Below, piece after piece: positions 1 to 11,149 of a stretch of 64,000 bases of DNA; positions within the stretch are counted from its first letter, which is position 1; every line of letters starts with the position of its first letter. Origin of the DNA: Diphasiastrum complanatum (lineage: Eukaryota; Streptophyta; Lycopodiopsida; Lycopodiales; Lycopodiaceae). The stretch is from assembly GCA_029204225.1 (NCBI GenBank), contig CM055095.1:14168049-14232048 (forward strand). The letters are read 5' to 3'. A model generated the notes under the pieces. It worked only from the letters and a program-made list of their open reading frames with translations. It was not told the origin of the DNA and did not search any database. The translations under genes and the position numbers were made by a program.

Positions 1-438
1 ATCTTTGACTTTTACTTTGACTAAATAAAATAGGCCCCTTTTAATATCACACAGGCATGTCCTAATCAAGAATAGGGGTACAAATAAACATTATTTCTAA
101 CAATCTTGGTGCTAACCGATAAGAACAAAGGTACATTTAGACAGTTTCTAAAGTTTATTTTTTTACTGGGTAGGCTTGTCAAAGAGGCAATGAACAGTTG
201 AGTCTTTTATATCTTCCTGTCTCCTTTTTACAGCTTTACCAACATATTCAGTCCCTCGTTATTGTATGAAGTAGCTCAAAGGAATGCATTCTACTAGAAT
301 TGTTTCCATAAAGAGCTTCTGTCTCTCTTGCTGTGGATATTTTTCATGAAACTACATTTTGGATAACTAAGTGCATGGAATAGGCCACTCAAATATTCTG
401 GAAGAGAAATATGTCAACATCTCGCCTCTATTGTGCAG
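1..438 (+). other. Upstream intron of the GH95 gene
   Basis: AT-rich sequence with no coding similarity that I can see. It ends in an AG acceptor (TTGTGCAG) directly before the exon at 439, so it is read as intron. The gene's earlier exons lie outside the window. Confidence 0.6.
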
Positions 439-540
439 ATTTTAGGTGAGTTGGACTCTCTTGTTGTTAGAGAAGTGAAGCATATCCAGGGTCGACTATT
501 TCCACAGGCGATTGGTTCCGATGGACTTGTCATGGAATGG
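439..540 (+). CDS. FUC95A: Alpha-L-fucosidase (GH95), internal coding exon
   Basis: This 34-codon exon is open in one frame and reads ILGELDSLVVREVK followed by an IGSDGLVMEW end. It corresponds to the region just before the histidine-rich block of plant GH95 enzymes, where family members carry an I-x-x-D/G-x-x-MEW motif. It is bounded by an AG acceptor at 437-438 and a GT donor at 541 (phase 0). GH95 enzymes release 1,2-linked alpha-L-fucose, in plants from xyloglucan in the cell wall. It joins in phase to the exon at 1632. The call rests on the chain of four exons that together follow the family order. Confidence 0.75.
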
Positions 541-1631
541 GTATGCTGTAGCTTGTCACTTTGAATAATTGGGCATCTGTGTGGTCTCTTACCTGGAAAT
601 AAATGTTATTAGAGATTCTGCATTGTTCTTCTTCGTCCCTAAAAAGATAAAAGATTCATATATTCCAAGCAGAACGGCAGTGTGAGGATTAAACTTTTCC
701 AGAAACGTTTACGGTATGTTTCAGGATTTAAAGGGACTCAATGACACAAGCTTTTTCTGTTCACCTGGAGTGTTCATAAGCATTTTGTAAATGGTTCCAA
801 ACGAAGCAGTGTAGTTTCTTTGAAGGCCCGAGCCCTCTCAATATTTTTGTTCTTTACTTCATGTTCTGTCAAAGAACAAAAGGCATTATAGTTTACCCTC
901 TAAACATGTGGGTAAAGGACCCTCTTTTAATTTTTGAAGTAACATGAAATTCCATTCCATGGTGGAAAAGTGCCTTCCATAAAATTTACCTTCGGGATAA
1001 GTCATAGAAGTCCATATCTTACCACCAGTTAGATTTTTGACCGATTTTTGCTAATCTTTAAAATAAAGGAGTGGTCTTTTTAGAGACCTTTACTGTTGTT
1101 TGGGTGATTTTCAAAGTTACGTCTTGGCCTAACTTATCAAATAATCCTCTTATCACCAGTAAAGGTCAATAGAAAGACCATTTCCCCATACTTAGAAGTG
1201 AAGCATGAAATATGCTGTCCTGCTTTCCTTGAAGACAAACTTGACTCATCAGTCTTCATATGCTGAATCATCGTGACCTTTTCTTTCCTTCTTGGCGCTT
1301 TTACTAGGATAGTCCATCTGTAGAGTTATGCTTGTAGGATTTGCTTCACAACAATCACACAACTTTTTAGTCTGACCAAGGATGCAACATACGGTTGATA
1401 ACAGGTATCTTTGTGTTACATGGGTGGTTAATATTGTCGTTCACTGTGCAAATTTTTATCCTCTTTTATTTAGGCCTTCAATATGTATCCTCCATTCACA
1501 TAGGTATCTAAGCTGCCTTTAGTAGATTTTATATCTTAGCAAGAGTGAAATATGTGTTAAAGATCCAAAAATTACCCTTAATCAACTGAACGACATGTTC
1601 TAGGGTCATTATGGTGCAAAATTTCTTGCAG
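541..1631 (+). other. GH95 intron (1.1 kb)
   Basis: It begins GTATGC and ends TTGCAG, both good plant splice signals. It is AT-rich and I see no transposon coding sequence in it. Confidence 0.65.
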
Positions 1632-1767
1632 GCTCGGGAATTCAGTGATCCCGATGTGCATCACCGTCATATGTCACACCTTTTTGGATTATATCCAGGT
1701 CATTCACTGACTCTTCAGGAAACACCTGACATATGCCAAGCTGCTGCTCGGAGCATTATAAAAAGAG
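1632..1767 (+). CDS. FUC95A: Alpha-L-fucosidase (GH95), exon with the HHRHMSHLFGLYPG block
   Basis: The exon encodes AREFSDPDVHHRHMSHLFGL, then the YPGH block and AAARSIIKRG. The motif D-P-(E/D)-V-H-H-R-H-x-SHLFGL-x-PGH is a hallmark of the catalytic (alpha/alpha)6 barrel of GH95. The acceptor is CAG at 1629-1631 and the donor GT at 1768-1769. The last base starts a glycine codon that the exon at 14446 completes, so phase is kept over a 12.7-kb intron. There are no stops or frameshifts, unlike all surrounding elements, which indicates selection. Confidence 0.9.
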
Positions 1768-3189
1768 GTAATTCTCTTTTTTCAAATTTCTAGTACCCAT
1801 TATACGTAAATCACAGCATTTTAATAAAAGACATGCCATTTGTGTGTTAAGGGTTGCTCTGGCTTTCTGGTATTATCATTCAATGTAATCTTAGCCATGA
1901 GGGTGCTTTTGAAAAGTGTCTAATCAGGTAAAGTGTTGCAACTAGTATATAACAATTCTCTAAGATGACGAGTTATAGATAGACAGTCCAATTTTTGTGC
2001 AACCGATCTTCCTATTCCAGTGGCTCTAAGTAAGCATATGATACACATGGTCCCTTTTCTACACTATTAAGCCATAGGCTCTCCTACCCCACATTTGCTC
2101 AGAGTAGGTTCTATTCAAGGGTGAAATTCCATAAACAGCCAGAAGATGGTTCATAACTTGGGAGACGATTTTAAATGTCACAACTCAAGGCACTGCCTAG
2201 AAAATTCAAGGCTCAAGGACAATCGTGACAACCGTGACACTTCTGTATTGACCCGACTCTTGCTTTTGACATGGTAAGATTTGATATTGATGAATCTCAT
2301 CTCGTGTGCAAGAACGTTTGCAAGTTGAACACATTCACCCATAAAGCATAACACAAAACATAATGGCAGCAGCAGATGATACATTTATGCAAACTTAGAA
2401 CACTGTTTGAACAACACTCACAGTCAAGCACAACACTCACAATGTCTTACAAAGAGATGCTATAGAATCTTTTACAAAGGGCTGATGCTTGTGACCTGTG
2501 GATTCTGGTGACGCACTTGGTTTAGTCAATAACCTTGCGCGAGTGATCCAGACCATGATAGATGAGAAGACCGTTACTGCATCTATACTACACTTGCTAC
2601 CCTTAGAAATAGCTAATTAGGTTTTAGGGATGACACCACTAAGGCTCATGAGACTATTCGCCCATAGAGTCACGTCTGTGAATATTCTAGATTCTAGAAG
2701 GTATCAAAAGCGTATACACTCGAATAACAAGAGCCCTAAAAAGTAATGCAGGTCCCAGATGTCAAGCACTATCCTAGGGTCCAAAATAGGCAGAGTAATC
2801 TAATGACTATGAAAATTTACCTTAATTTACCTTAAGAAGAATCAATTGCATCTCTTAATGGTTCTCCTAGTGGGTAGTGTCCCCTTGGTACTACAGCTTA
2901 TCAGTCAATAGAATGGTTCCGATTAGAGTTACCCTTTCACACATGCTCTTGGTTACTTTGGTTCTTGGTAGAGTCACATTGACGGATCATATTCCTATCC
3001 TCTGCACTTCTTTATCTCAGGATTGGGTGTTTCATATTTGACTATTCCTGATGACATTATCTCGCACTCTTGGTCTAAGATTACCTATTTTAATCTTCAT
3101 GCATCATCTTTGTACTGCCATTATGTGGGACGACTCAAGTAAAAGAAGGAAACATTCTACATCAATTGCAACACTCAGCTAAAGCAATG

Positions 3190-3640
3190 TGGAGGAATCT
3201 TAACCTACTCAAGGGAGAAGAAAGAGAAAAAGCCATAAGTGGTGGAGGATTGGCTCGTGAAATGGAGCAATTATTCTAATCTCCACGGAGTTTCTGAAGA
3301 GAAAAAGATTGAGAGTGTAGTTTTGTTTCTTCGTGACAAAGCATTGTCATCTTGGCGAGAGCTGTCGGTCAAACCCACTACTTGGGATGCATTTGCGGAA
3401 CTGTTCAGAAAAGCTTTTATCATAGCTGATGACGTCAATTATTACCAAAAATTAGTGAATTGCAAGAAGGGAAATAAGATTTTAAACTCCTATATCTAGG
3501 AATTTATGGATCTTTGGAATGGAGTTCCATCATTCGATTCAAAATTGGTGGTGGTAAAGAAACTCAGCCTGTCAATTGAAGCCAACAATTATAAATATTG
3601 AGTTTATCTAGCTTCAAGAGCCGACTTGGAGACTTGAGAT
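3190..3640 (+). pseudogene. Ty3/gypsy gag fragment
   Basis: The frame from about 3239 reads VEDWLVKWSNYSNLHGVSEE, then LFLRDKALSSWRELS, which has the pattern of the gypsy Gag core (retrotransposon gag domain: W-x-x-x-L ... A-x-x-WW). A stop at 3498 (TAG) interrupts it and the reading continues EFMDLWNGVPSFDSK to about 3600, followed by another stop. It lies on the same strand as the pol fragment beginning near 3770 and probably came from the same insertion. It is non-functional. Confidence 0.6.
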
Positions 3641-3769
3641 GTTAAAGTGCCTATTCTCCCAGTGATGATTCAAGATCATTAGTTAATTTTCATGTTTTAG
3701 ACCTTGCATGCACTGATTTAGTTTTGGATATGAATGGTTATTTAATAAATCGCCTTCTTTGGCTATTGA

Positions 3770-4615
3770 TTTTGAGAAGCATGTTCTCACTTTCAAGGAG
3801 GGTGATAAAGTAGTTACATTATCTAGAAGTAATTTTGTTCAGCCATTAGACATGATTTCGACAGTTTATATTGTGGAAGCATTTGATTATTGTCAGTATG
3901 AAGATTAGGAAGAAACAATGAAAAATCAAATCATCAGTGAATTCCAAGATGTTTTCCTAGCAGAATTACTTCATGGTTTACCGCCATCTAGGTCAGTACA
4001 CTATAGAATAGAGTTAATTCCAAAAGTCAACCTATCTCTAAGGCAACCTTATATGTTTTCTCAAAAAGAGGCGATAGAGATTTCAAATCACATAGAAAAC
4101 TATTTAAGGATGGGACATATTCAACCCAATAAATCACCATGGGGTGCTACTATTCTTTTGAAAGCGAAGAAGGGTGGAGGTTTTTGGATGTGCGTGGATT
4201 ACAAGGGGTTAAATAAGGTGACTATTAAAAGTAAATATCCATCACCTAGGATCGATGACTTGGTGGATCGCTTAGGTGGTGCTAAATACTTCACTAAGAT
4301 TGATCTCAGAATAGGGTTCCATCATATCATAATTAAGTCGGAAGATGTGCAGAAAACTGCATTGCATACCAAGTTTGGCCATTACGAGCTCTTAGAGTTG
4401 CCTTTTGGGTTAACGAATGCTCCAACAACATTCTAGCGAATGATGTGAACGATTTATTTCGTCCATATTTGGGAAAGTTTGTGGTACTGTTTCTAGATGA
4501 TATTTTGGTTTACAATAAGACCTTCGAGGAACACATAGAACATAAACTCCGGCGGGCGTTACTCTACGCTAAGGAATCCAAATGTGAATTCATTAAGTAC
4601 GAGTTGGTTTATCTT
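3770..4615 (+). pseudogene. Ty3/gypsy pol fragment (protease end to reverse transcriptase)
   Basis: After a decayed protease end (LTFKEGDKVV), the 3918 frame carries the classic gypsy RT N-terminus: EFQDVF, the LPPSRSVHYRIELI block, then KSPWGATILL, WMCVDYKGLNKVTIK, YPSPRIDDL, YFTKIDLRIGFHHI and [13 protein letters not shown] stop (TAG at 4434-4436) and a frameshift follow; the 4445 frame then gives the catalytic [15 protein letters not shown] box. The fragment ends at about 4615 where LTR-like sequence begins. The first catalytic Asp (KIDL) and the second DD are both retained, but the ORF is broken at least twice and lacks integrase. Confidence 0.85.
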
Positions 4616-4617
4616 TG

Positions 4618-5110
4618 TTACGTCCATGTCTTGTACATAGGATTCAACATAATCCTAGACTTTGATATTTGGTACTCCAGTGTACGAGTTTATTAGTTAC
4701 ACCACGTCATTTTAGACTAGGCCTAAAATGTAATTAATAAGCTTGTGAAGGCCCAGATGCTCTAATTAGGACTTATGGAGCTAGTGGAATGTTCCTAGGC
4801 TTTTGCAGTCTATAGAACATGTAGGAACTTGCCTGTCTCCAAGACCTTATTTCGGTTTCCAATTGCCGAAATCCTCTCCTTTCTCATTGTGGCTTCGGGG
4901 AGAAGCTGATTGGGGTTTGGCTCTTGATCGGGTGGATTTGAAACCTCTGAACGTGTATACAAGCTAAAAGATAGGTAGTATTGCCTCTGATTTGAGCCCT
5001 CATGCCCCCAATTTTGTGGTGGGAGGCTTAGGCACCATTTATCCGAAGTTTTGCTTGATGGCGCCCTCCATAGGAGCAATTTTCGGTGGATCCGAACCTA
5101 TGCTTTCTTG
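4618..5110 (+). repeat. LTR-like fragment, family shared with 6836 and 41165
   Basis: Landmarks match the sequence at 41165-41650 in order: TCCATGTCxTGTA, ACTCCAGT, GTTATTAGTTA, CACGTCATTTT, GGCCCAGA, CTTGCCxxTCTCC, TCATTGTGGCT and GGGAGAAG. At 41651 the related copy is followed by a tRNA-Met-type primer site, which identifies the family as an LTR. Confidence 0.55.
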
Positions 5111-6450
5111 CTGGACCTGTTTGAAGCTTTTATGCCTCTCTAATGAACCTTAGTAGAGTGCTTGTAACCTCTGAAGCATGATTTTTGATAAAGCCTCCTT
5201 GAAAAAGTGCGCCCTCGTACTGGTTTTTTGGGTTGTTACAGCTCGCATGTGTGAAGTCCATGTGATAGGGTGACATGGCAATCATTTTGATAACTCACTC
5301 TCCCTCTGTATTGTGCTTTACAACGAGCAATTTGGTGTCTTGTAACAAAAGTTATGGCTGTCAGAAGTTTGGTAGTTTTTAGTTCAAAATTTGCAAAATC
5401 TCCAAAATGTTCTGATTGCATGTCAGTATGTAAAGCAGTAGTGTGCATGTCCGATGTTAAAAATACTTTTTTGAATCAGTCTGCATGTCCGGGAACATGA
5501 TACTGTGTGTTACAGCAGTTTGATAAGAGAAATTTCATGCATGACTAGTTTTTGTAAAAGCTTGACGAAGGTGAGTTTGTAGTTGCTAGGCAGTGTATGT
5601 AAAGAAGTCAATTTCTTGGTAGATCACTACATGTTGAATTAGATGCATGCCAGATGTTTCGATTTGTATCTGTGGAATTGGAAAACTTGATGTTGGAAAT
5701 CAATTTTCACAGTTTCAATCCATATTGAACGGAATTCGAAAATCTCAGTTATGTAAAATTATAAAAGAACCGCAACGTTTCAATTTTGTCGATTATTGAT
5801 CCAAATGAAATTTGCTTGAAAGTGAATGACCCTATTGAAATGGAATCAGTCGGTATATGAGGTCACGATGATTTTCACTTTTGGTTGAAGACTTTGGGAT
5901 CTATCAACTAATAAAAGCAATTTCGTGTTTTTTGTCATCAATAATGACCGTGGAAACGCAGAATTCGAGGGAACGGTTTCTATACTGACCTACTTAAAGA
6001 TTTGCCAGCAGTTAAGTGCGGCACTTAACAAACAGGAACACTTTGCGGGATTAGTAAATAGAAGTTCTACTGAATTGAGTTTAAGTCTTCTCCTTTACAA
6101 ATTAGGGGCTTTTTTGCCTGAACCACATTCGGGAAGGGAGGAAGGAGGGGAAGCTTGGGGTGTAGATGATTGGTTGACCAAGTGAACCAATTAAGTTAAT
6201 CTACTTTGAATTCCGGAAGTATAAGTGATTGAGAGAGTGCAATTGGTAATAAGGTTTTTTTGGAATTATTTTTAATTGTCTTTGGAAATCTAATCTCGTT
6301 GCCTCAGTATTCATTTAGAATTTCAAGGAATCGAAGATTCTAAGGGAAGAGGTGGATGACAGTCAGATAAAATGGGGCATTTCACTCATTAGCGTAACTA
6401 TAGTGCTCTGGATTGAGTTATAATTATCTAAGACTTGATAGATCTCCTAG
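5111..6450. other. Unassigned intron sequence
   Basis: No coding similarity or clear repeat was recognised. An 86-codon open frame at 5925-6185 (+) has no motif I know and is treated as chance. Confidence 0.4.
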
Positions 6451-6460
6451 AGATTTCCTG

Positions 6461-6840
6461 TCAAGACTTCTTGCCAAATACGATGACACCGGTCTGACAA
6501 AGGTCTTGCAGAGAAAGATACAATTCGGATTGAAACCCAAGAAAGCATAACTGATTAACTTCTCTAATCCAGCTCAAAGCATCAATGACACAATTTGACG
6601 TACCTCGACGGTACTTAATGTCGAAATCGAACTCTTGAATGAGTTCCAACCAACGGGCCGTACGACCCCCAAGGTCCACGACATCACAAATGAATTGAAG
6701 GGACTCGTGATCCGTCATTCCCATGAATTTAGATCTGTACAAGTAATGTCTCCAGATTTTTAAAGCATGGATGATAGGGAAAAGTTCCTTCTTATAAGTA
6801 GAAGATCAAAAGCAATTGGTTGAGAATTGCCATCCTATAT
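6461..6840 (-). pseudogene. Ty3/gypsy RNase H fragment
   Basis: Read on the minus strand the fragment gives the RNase H pattern of gypsy pol: YRSKFMGMTDHESLQFI, ARWLELIQEFDFDIKYR and GTSNCVIDALS. In the family this is Y..-F-x-x-x-TDHxxL, R-x-x-RW-x-x-x-LQ-x-F-x-x-x-I-x-YxxG, and N-x-x-ADALSR. It lacks the adjacent RT and integrase and lies opposite to the gypsy fragment at 7055-7925, so the two come from separate events. Confidence 0.75.
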
Positions 6841-7052
6841 GGAATATTCCTAGGCTTTTGGAGTCTATGTAACATGTAGGAACTCGCCCATCTCCAGGAT
6901 CTGATTTCAGTTTCTAATTGTCGAAACCCTCTCCTTGTATTCAGTCATTGTGGCTAGGGGGAGAAGCTGATTGGGGTCTGACTCTCAGCTTCCAATGGGT
7001 TGGGTGGTTTGGATCCATAGTAGTCCTTTTGGTGCATGCATCAAGATCTAGA
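6836..7052 (+). repeat. LTR fragment (same family as 4618 and 41165)
   Basis: Nearly collinear with 4788-4930: ATTCCTAGGCTTTTG, TCTATxxAACATGTAGGAACT, CTCCTTxTATTCA and GGGGGAGAAGCTGATTGGGG. It sits between two oppositely oriented gypsy fragments. Confidence 0.55.
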
Positions 7053-7054
7053 GG

Positions 7055-7925
7055 ATCTTCATAAGATCATTGTTGATGGGATCAAGAATGACGAGGGTCA
7101 AATCAAGATGGTTGTTTGTTGGCCGATCCCACAATTTGTTAACCAAGTTAAATCTTTTATTGGGTTTACGGTTATTTTTCGAAAAAATTTTGAGGATTAC
7201 GCCAAGGTGGCAGCATTGTTCCATAATTGGACAAAAGGTGTTATTAACGAAAGGAAAAAGAGGAATAAACTTAGTCCGCATGTTGGATGGAATGAGGAAC
7301 TGAATCAGTGTTTTGAGAAACTTAAAGCCCTGATTATTTTGGCTCCTGTATTACAGAGTGCAGATCGAAATCAACCTTACGTTGTTAGAACTGGTGCTTT
7401 ACTGCAATTGGAGCAGTTCTGTTACAAAATGATAGCCCACTAGTGTTTAAAAGCAAGAGATTCAGTGGTCCTCAATTACGACGTAGGAAAGTGAATTACT
7501 TCCGGTTATCCAAGCACAAAAAATGTGGAGACACTACTTGTATGGTAGTAAGTTTATAGTGTATACAAATCACCAGCCTCTTAAGTACTTTTGTAATCAG
7601 CATGAGCTTTGGGGTAGGAATGCCTGGTTGGCTGAATTGATGCAAGAATTTGATCATGAAATCCGTTATATAAAAGGCAACTCTAATCAAGTTGCGGATG
7701 CTCTTAGTTAGATCGATGAATTGAATGAGTTGGTCTTTCACCCAGATTTCTACGGATCTGTATCTTTCGTTCAGAGGACAGTATGAAAGTGATTTTCATT
7801 TTGGTAGTATTTGGAACATTGTTCGAACCAGAAGAAACAAGGACAATGTTGGGATGAGTTCATAGGGGTCTCAGCTAACTAAGAAAGATAAGCAAATTGT
7901 GGAACGGTTTACCATTCGAGACAGA
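7055..7925 (+). pseudogene. Ty3/gypsy RT connection and RNase H fragment
   Basis: The 7036-7443 frame reads VCWPIPQFVNQVKSFIGFT, then FRKNFEDYAKVAALFHNWTK and WNEELNQCFEKLKALII. This is the RT thumb/connection (W-P-x-P-x-x-x-x-x-(L/V)-R-S-F-x-G-x-x-x-Y-R-x-F). A frameshift follows; the 7523 frame then gives the RNase H part YGSKFIVYTNHQPLKYF, WLAELMQEFDHEIRYIKG and NSNQVADALS. Sequence to about 7925 resembles the pre-integrase spacer. It is broken by frameshifts and a TAG at 7709-7711. Confidence 0.8.
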
Positions 7926-8445
7926 TTGCTTCGAACTTCTTGGTGCTGTGGGCTGAATAGTCGATAAACCATTCTTGATGGCTTGTCATGTGTTGCGTTG
8001 CTCCAGAATCGACGAACCACTCCTCCGATTGTTCGACATGGTGATGGTTCACCATGAAGGCCTCCTACTCGTCGTCGTCTTCTTGGATCTTCTGCTTCGT
8101 GCTTGCTGCATGGGCTTGTTGATCCGGCTTCTTCTTCTTGTCGTTGTTGAACTTCAAGATTCGACAGTCCTGGATTTCGTGGTTCGTCCTCTTGCAGTAC
8201 TTGCAAAAAAGTCTTTTGTTGTTCTGAGTAGGTTGCTGATTCTGGGTCTTCAATGACTGTTTCTGATTGCCGTTGATTTGTCTGACAACTTTCTTCTTCT
8301 GTTGCTTCCTTGTGTTCTTCTTTGAGAGTAATGCCTGCGAGTCATTGATGGAGGATGAGCATGCTCCATTCCTTCTTATCTCCTCCTGCAATAGCATGAT
8401 TATGACTCTGGACATTGTAATATCTGAGTGTGTGGAAATCATCGT
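7926..8445 (-). pseudogene. Ty1/copia gag-protease fragment
   Basis: The minus strand encodes a Gag C-terminus with the zinc knuckle CKYCKRTNHEIQDC, a lysine-rich stretch, and then in another frame the aspartic protease motif EEWFVDSGATQHMTS. The same organisation (CKYCK-NNHKIQDC then WFLDSGAT) occurs in the copia element at 49419-50600, so they belong to one family. It is truncated at about 8445, where PUF-like sequence begins, and at 7926, where it meets gypsy sequence. Confidence 0.75.
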
Positions 8446-8459
8446 GAATGAGTGCTTTT

Positions 8460-8990
8460 AAAATCAACAAGGACAATAAACTCATGTCTGTTCATACGAA
8501 CACACGCCATGCTTATTGAACCATGTGGTATGAGTTGAGCTAAACACTTAGTACGCTCCTCAGGAGCAGAATCAAGAATCTTCTCAACAATGTAAATACC
8601 AGAGTAATTAGTATCAAAAACTTCATGTACATGCAAAGTAATAGGAGGACAAGGATGTGGGCAATCACGGCTAAGATGATGAGGACTAAGACAATTAGCA
8701 AAGGTTCTTAGCACAATTTCAGCCATTTTTTGTTGAGAATAGCACTTGAAAGCAAAAATATATGGAGGACGACTAGGAGGTAGGACAGGAAGTAGCAGAA
8801 AAGCTAGAAACATGAGTAGAAGAAACAAGGGGAGTATTAGAATGTGGAAATGGAGGATGAGAGATGGAATGAGATGGAAAGAGGGTTGTTGATCTAGATG
8901 CTTGTGTTGCAATGTACTAGCAAGGGACATGTTACGATTAGGGGAATTGGATTGAAATGATTGCATGTCAAAACGAAGAGCATCACGCAA
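8460..8990 (-). pseudogene. Possible PUF (Pumilio) repeat gene fragment
   Basis: The minus-strand frame contains NYSGIYIVEKILDSAPEER followed by LAQLIPHGSISMACVRMNRH. The pattern (S/G)-x-x-(V/I)-VEK-x-L-x-x-x-PEER resembles repeats 7-8 of plant PUF RNA-binding proteins. The rest of the 183-codon frame is a hydrophobic low-complexity stretch and does not look like a PUF core. It directly abuts a copia gag fragment. I infer a captured or retroposed host fragment; the similarity is short and could be chance. Confidence 0.35.
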
Positions 8991-9039
8991 TCCAACAATA
9001 CAATGACCAATAACGTTAGCAAGTGGAGGATCAGAAAAG

Positions 9040-9807
9040 TGTCAGAAATGGTGAACTCCTGCAACTTTGTCGCAGCACGAATAAGACACGAAGGTCGAAC
9101 AATTCGCGACAGTCAACGTGTCTTTGACTCGAAGCACGAACGATTCGCGAATCAATCGCGAATCGCAAACACACCTCCAGAACCGCAAAGCCGAAACGAA
9201 AAGAACGAAAGCAAACGGGAGATTATGAATCAGACGAAGAAAAATCTTTCGCGCTGCCAGCTGGCAGCTCAACGGGCTTCACGCCCAGCTGAAACGAGTA
9301 GCAACAACGGAGACTAACTAACTAGTTGATTAGCGTTAACTAGTCATGTGATTCGATGTTTTAGCTATTTTGTAAACTCCACATAGTGGAGGTATAAACG
9401 ATCCTCTCTGGATCATAATGTAAGTGAGAATACAAAGATCTGTAAGAGACAGAGAGAGACGTAGCGAATAGAGTAAGAAAGTAAAGACACCATAGCTGTG
9501 CATGAAAGTCTGCCAACGAGCAGAACACAGCGAAAGAGTAGAATGTCATTCCGCCAACGAGCGAGACACTGACGAATTCACTCTAAACTAAAATTGATAA
9601 TTCAGTCACTCTATTTTCGTGCATCTCGTCTTGTGTTGTGTGTCATGATTGCTAGGATAGAATATGTTCTGTGATGCAGAGTCGAGTGTCTAGGATCCTG
9701 TAAGGGCTTCCGCAGAAAAGAAAATTAAAGGACAGAAAATTGTTCGCAATAAAGAAGACGAAGTGAGGACGAACACGAATCAGTCCCACGCACGCGCTCC
9801 CGCGACA
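9040..9807 (+). repeat. 5' LTR of a Ty1/copia element (family Copia-A)
   Basis: It starts TGTCAGAAATG and ends CGCGACA immediately before a perfect primer-binding site. The first ~300 bp recur at 57357-57660 after a polypurine tract, which fixes the LTR start on both copies. Length is 768 bp. It is rich in TCGCGAA-type repeats. Confidence 0.85.
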
Positions 9808-9820
9808 TGGTATCAGAGCC
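9808..9820 (+). promoter_or_regulatory. Primer-binding site (initiator tRNA-Met)
   Basis: TGGTATCAGAGCC directly follows the LTR. It is complementary to the 3' end of plant initiator tRNA-Met, the standard primer for copia first-strand synthesis. Confidence 0.9.
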
Positions 9821-9861
9821 GACAGGGATATCCCAGCAGTGATTCTTCCAGACAACACAAT

Positions 9862-10890
9862 ATGGCTACGACAATCTAGACCAGAGTAGCAATCAGTCTC
9901 GATGGCGCAAATTACAGAACCTGGAAATTCAAAATCAAAACACTCTTGGAGGGCGAAGGCATCTGGTCGGTGACCGAGCTCTCAGAGGTGCAGCCTCCAG
10001 AGGGAGACCCGAAGAGAGCTGAATGGATCAGAAAGGATGAGCGCGCAATGGTGATCATCGTTTCGTCCATAAATGAAGATCTACTCATGCAGATTGAAGA
10101 CTGCGAAAGCAGCCATGCAGCATGGGAAAGATTAAAGCAGAAGTATGAAGTGAGGACTGCAGCTTTAGTCATGCACCTTCGCAATCAGCTGCAATCAATA
10201 CGGTGGGATGGCAACCAGTTGGATCAGCACATTGAGAAGATCAGAACGATCTTCGCTCAACTCGCTGCATCAGGACATGAGCACCAGGTCCCAGCACCAC
10301 AGCAGCTGATGTACTTCATGAAATCTCTACCGACGTCCTATCAGTCGCTGAGAATGCTCATACTGAGTCTACCATATATGACATTCGACAAAGCAGTCAC
10401 TCTTGTCGTTGATGAGAGACTGATGAGAGACGAAGAAGAGGGAAGCAGTGATCAAGAGAAGGCTCTCGTCACGAAAGGAAAGAAGAAGAACAAAAACAAG
10501 CCAAGATTCGAGAAGACGAAGTCCTCGAATCAACAATCTTTTTCCTGCGATCACTGCCACAAACCAGGCCATACGGCCAACAAATGCTGGTTCGATCCAT
10601 CAATACCTTGCATGCACTGCAAGAAAAAAGGGCATTCTGCATACGACTGCAGATTCAACCCAAAAAGAAAAAACAAAGCTAAAAAAGCAAACGTTGCAGA
10701 ATCTTCCAAAGATGCAGAAAGAGGTGACGAAGCTTTCACGATACTCGACGAAGCTTCGACAAGCTACTCCGAACATGACTACGATGTGGTCATCGATTCA
10801 GGAGCAACATCTCACATAACCTGCAACAAGAAGATCTTGATCAACTTTCGCGAACTCGAAAACGACAGAGCAGACACGATGTCAAGGGCA
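9862..10890 (+). pseudogene. Copia-A gag and protease
   Basis: The natural start appears to be the ATG at 9862 (MATTI), but the sixth codon is TAG; the frame then runs open from 9880. It reads ISLDGANYRTWKFKIKTLL (the copia Gag N-terminal W-x-x-x-(M/I)), a UBN2-type Gag core, and two zinc knuckles (CDHCHKPGHTANKC and CMHCKKKGHSAYDC) near residues 205 and 224 of the long frame. The protease motif VVIDSGATSHIT follows near 10790-10825. The frame is lost after about 10870 by a shift into the 10914 frame. It is a single-polyprotein gag-pol element. Confidence 0.9.
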
Positions 10891-11126
10891 TCGGCTCTCT
10901 ACAGCTACGAACATTGTCAGGCCAAGCAGAGCTGCCAGGAGCACTCTATGTGCCCTCACTCAGAAAAGATCTGCTATCTGTCTCCAAGATGGCAGATCTA
11001 GGCATTCGAGTTTTGTTCGACGACAACACTTGCCGTATGATCGAGAAGATGACAAACAAGTTGCTGACGGTCAGATGCAGAGAAGGAAACCAACCTCTAC
11101 CAGGCCAAAATAATCAGCAACTCTGA
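10891..11126 (+). pseudogene. Copia-A protease C-terminal part, frameshifted
   Basis: In the second frame, LPGALYVPSLRKDLLSVSKM is the typical end of copia protease (V-L-Y-V-P-x-L-x-x-N-L-(L/I)-S-V). It ends with TGA at 11124-11126 before the integrase frame begins. Confidence 0.8.
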
Positions 11127-11149
11127 TAGCATATTAAATGCTTCAGAAA

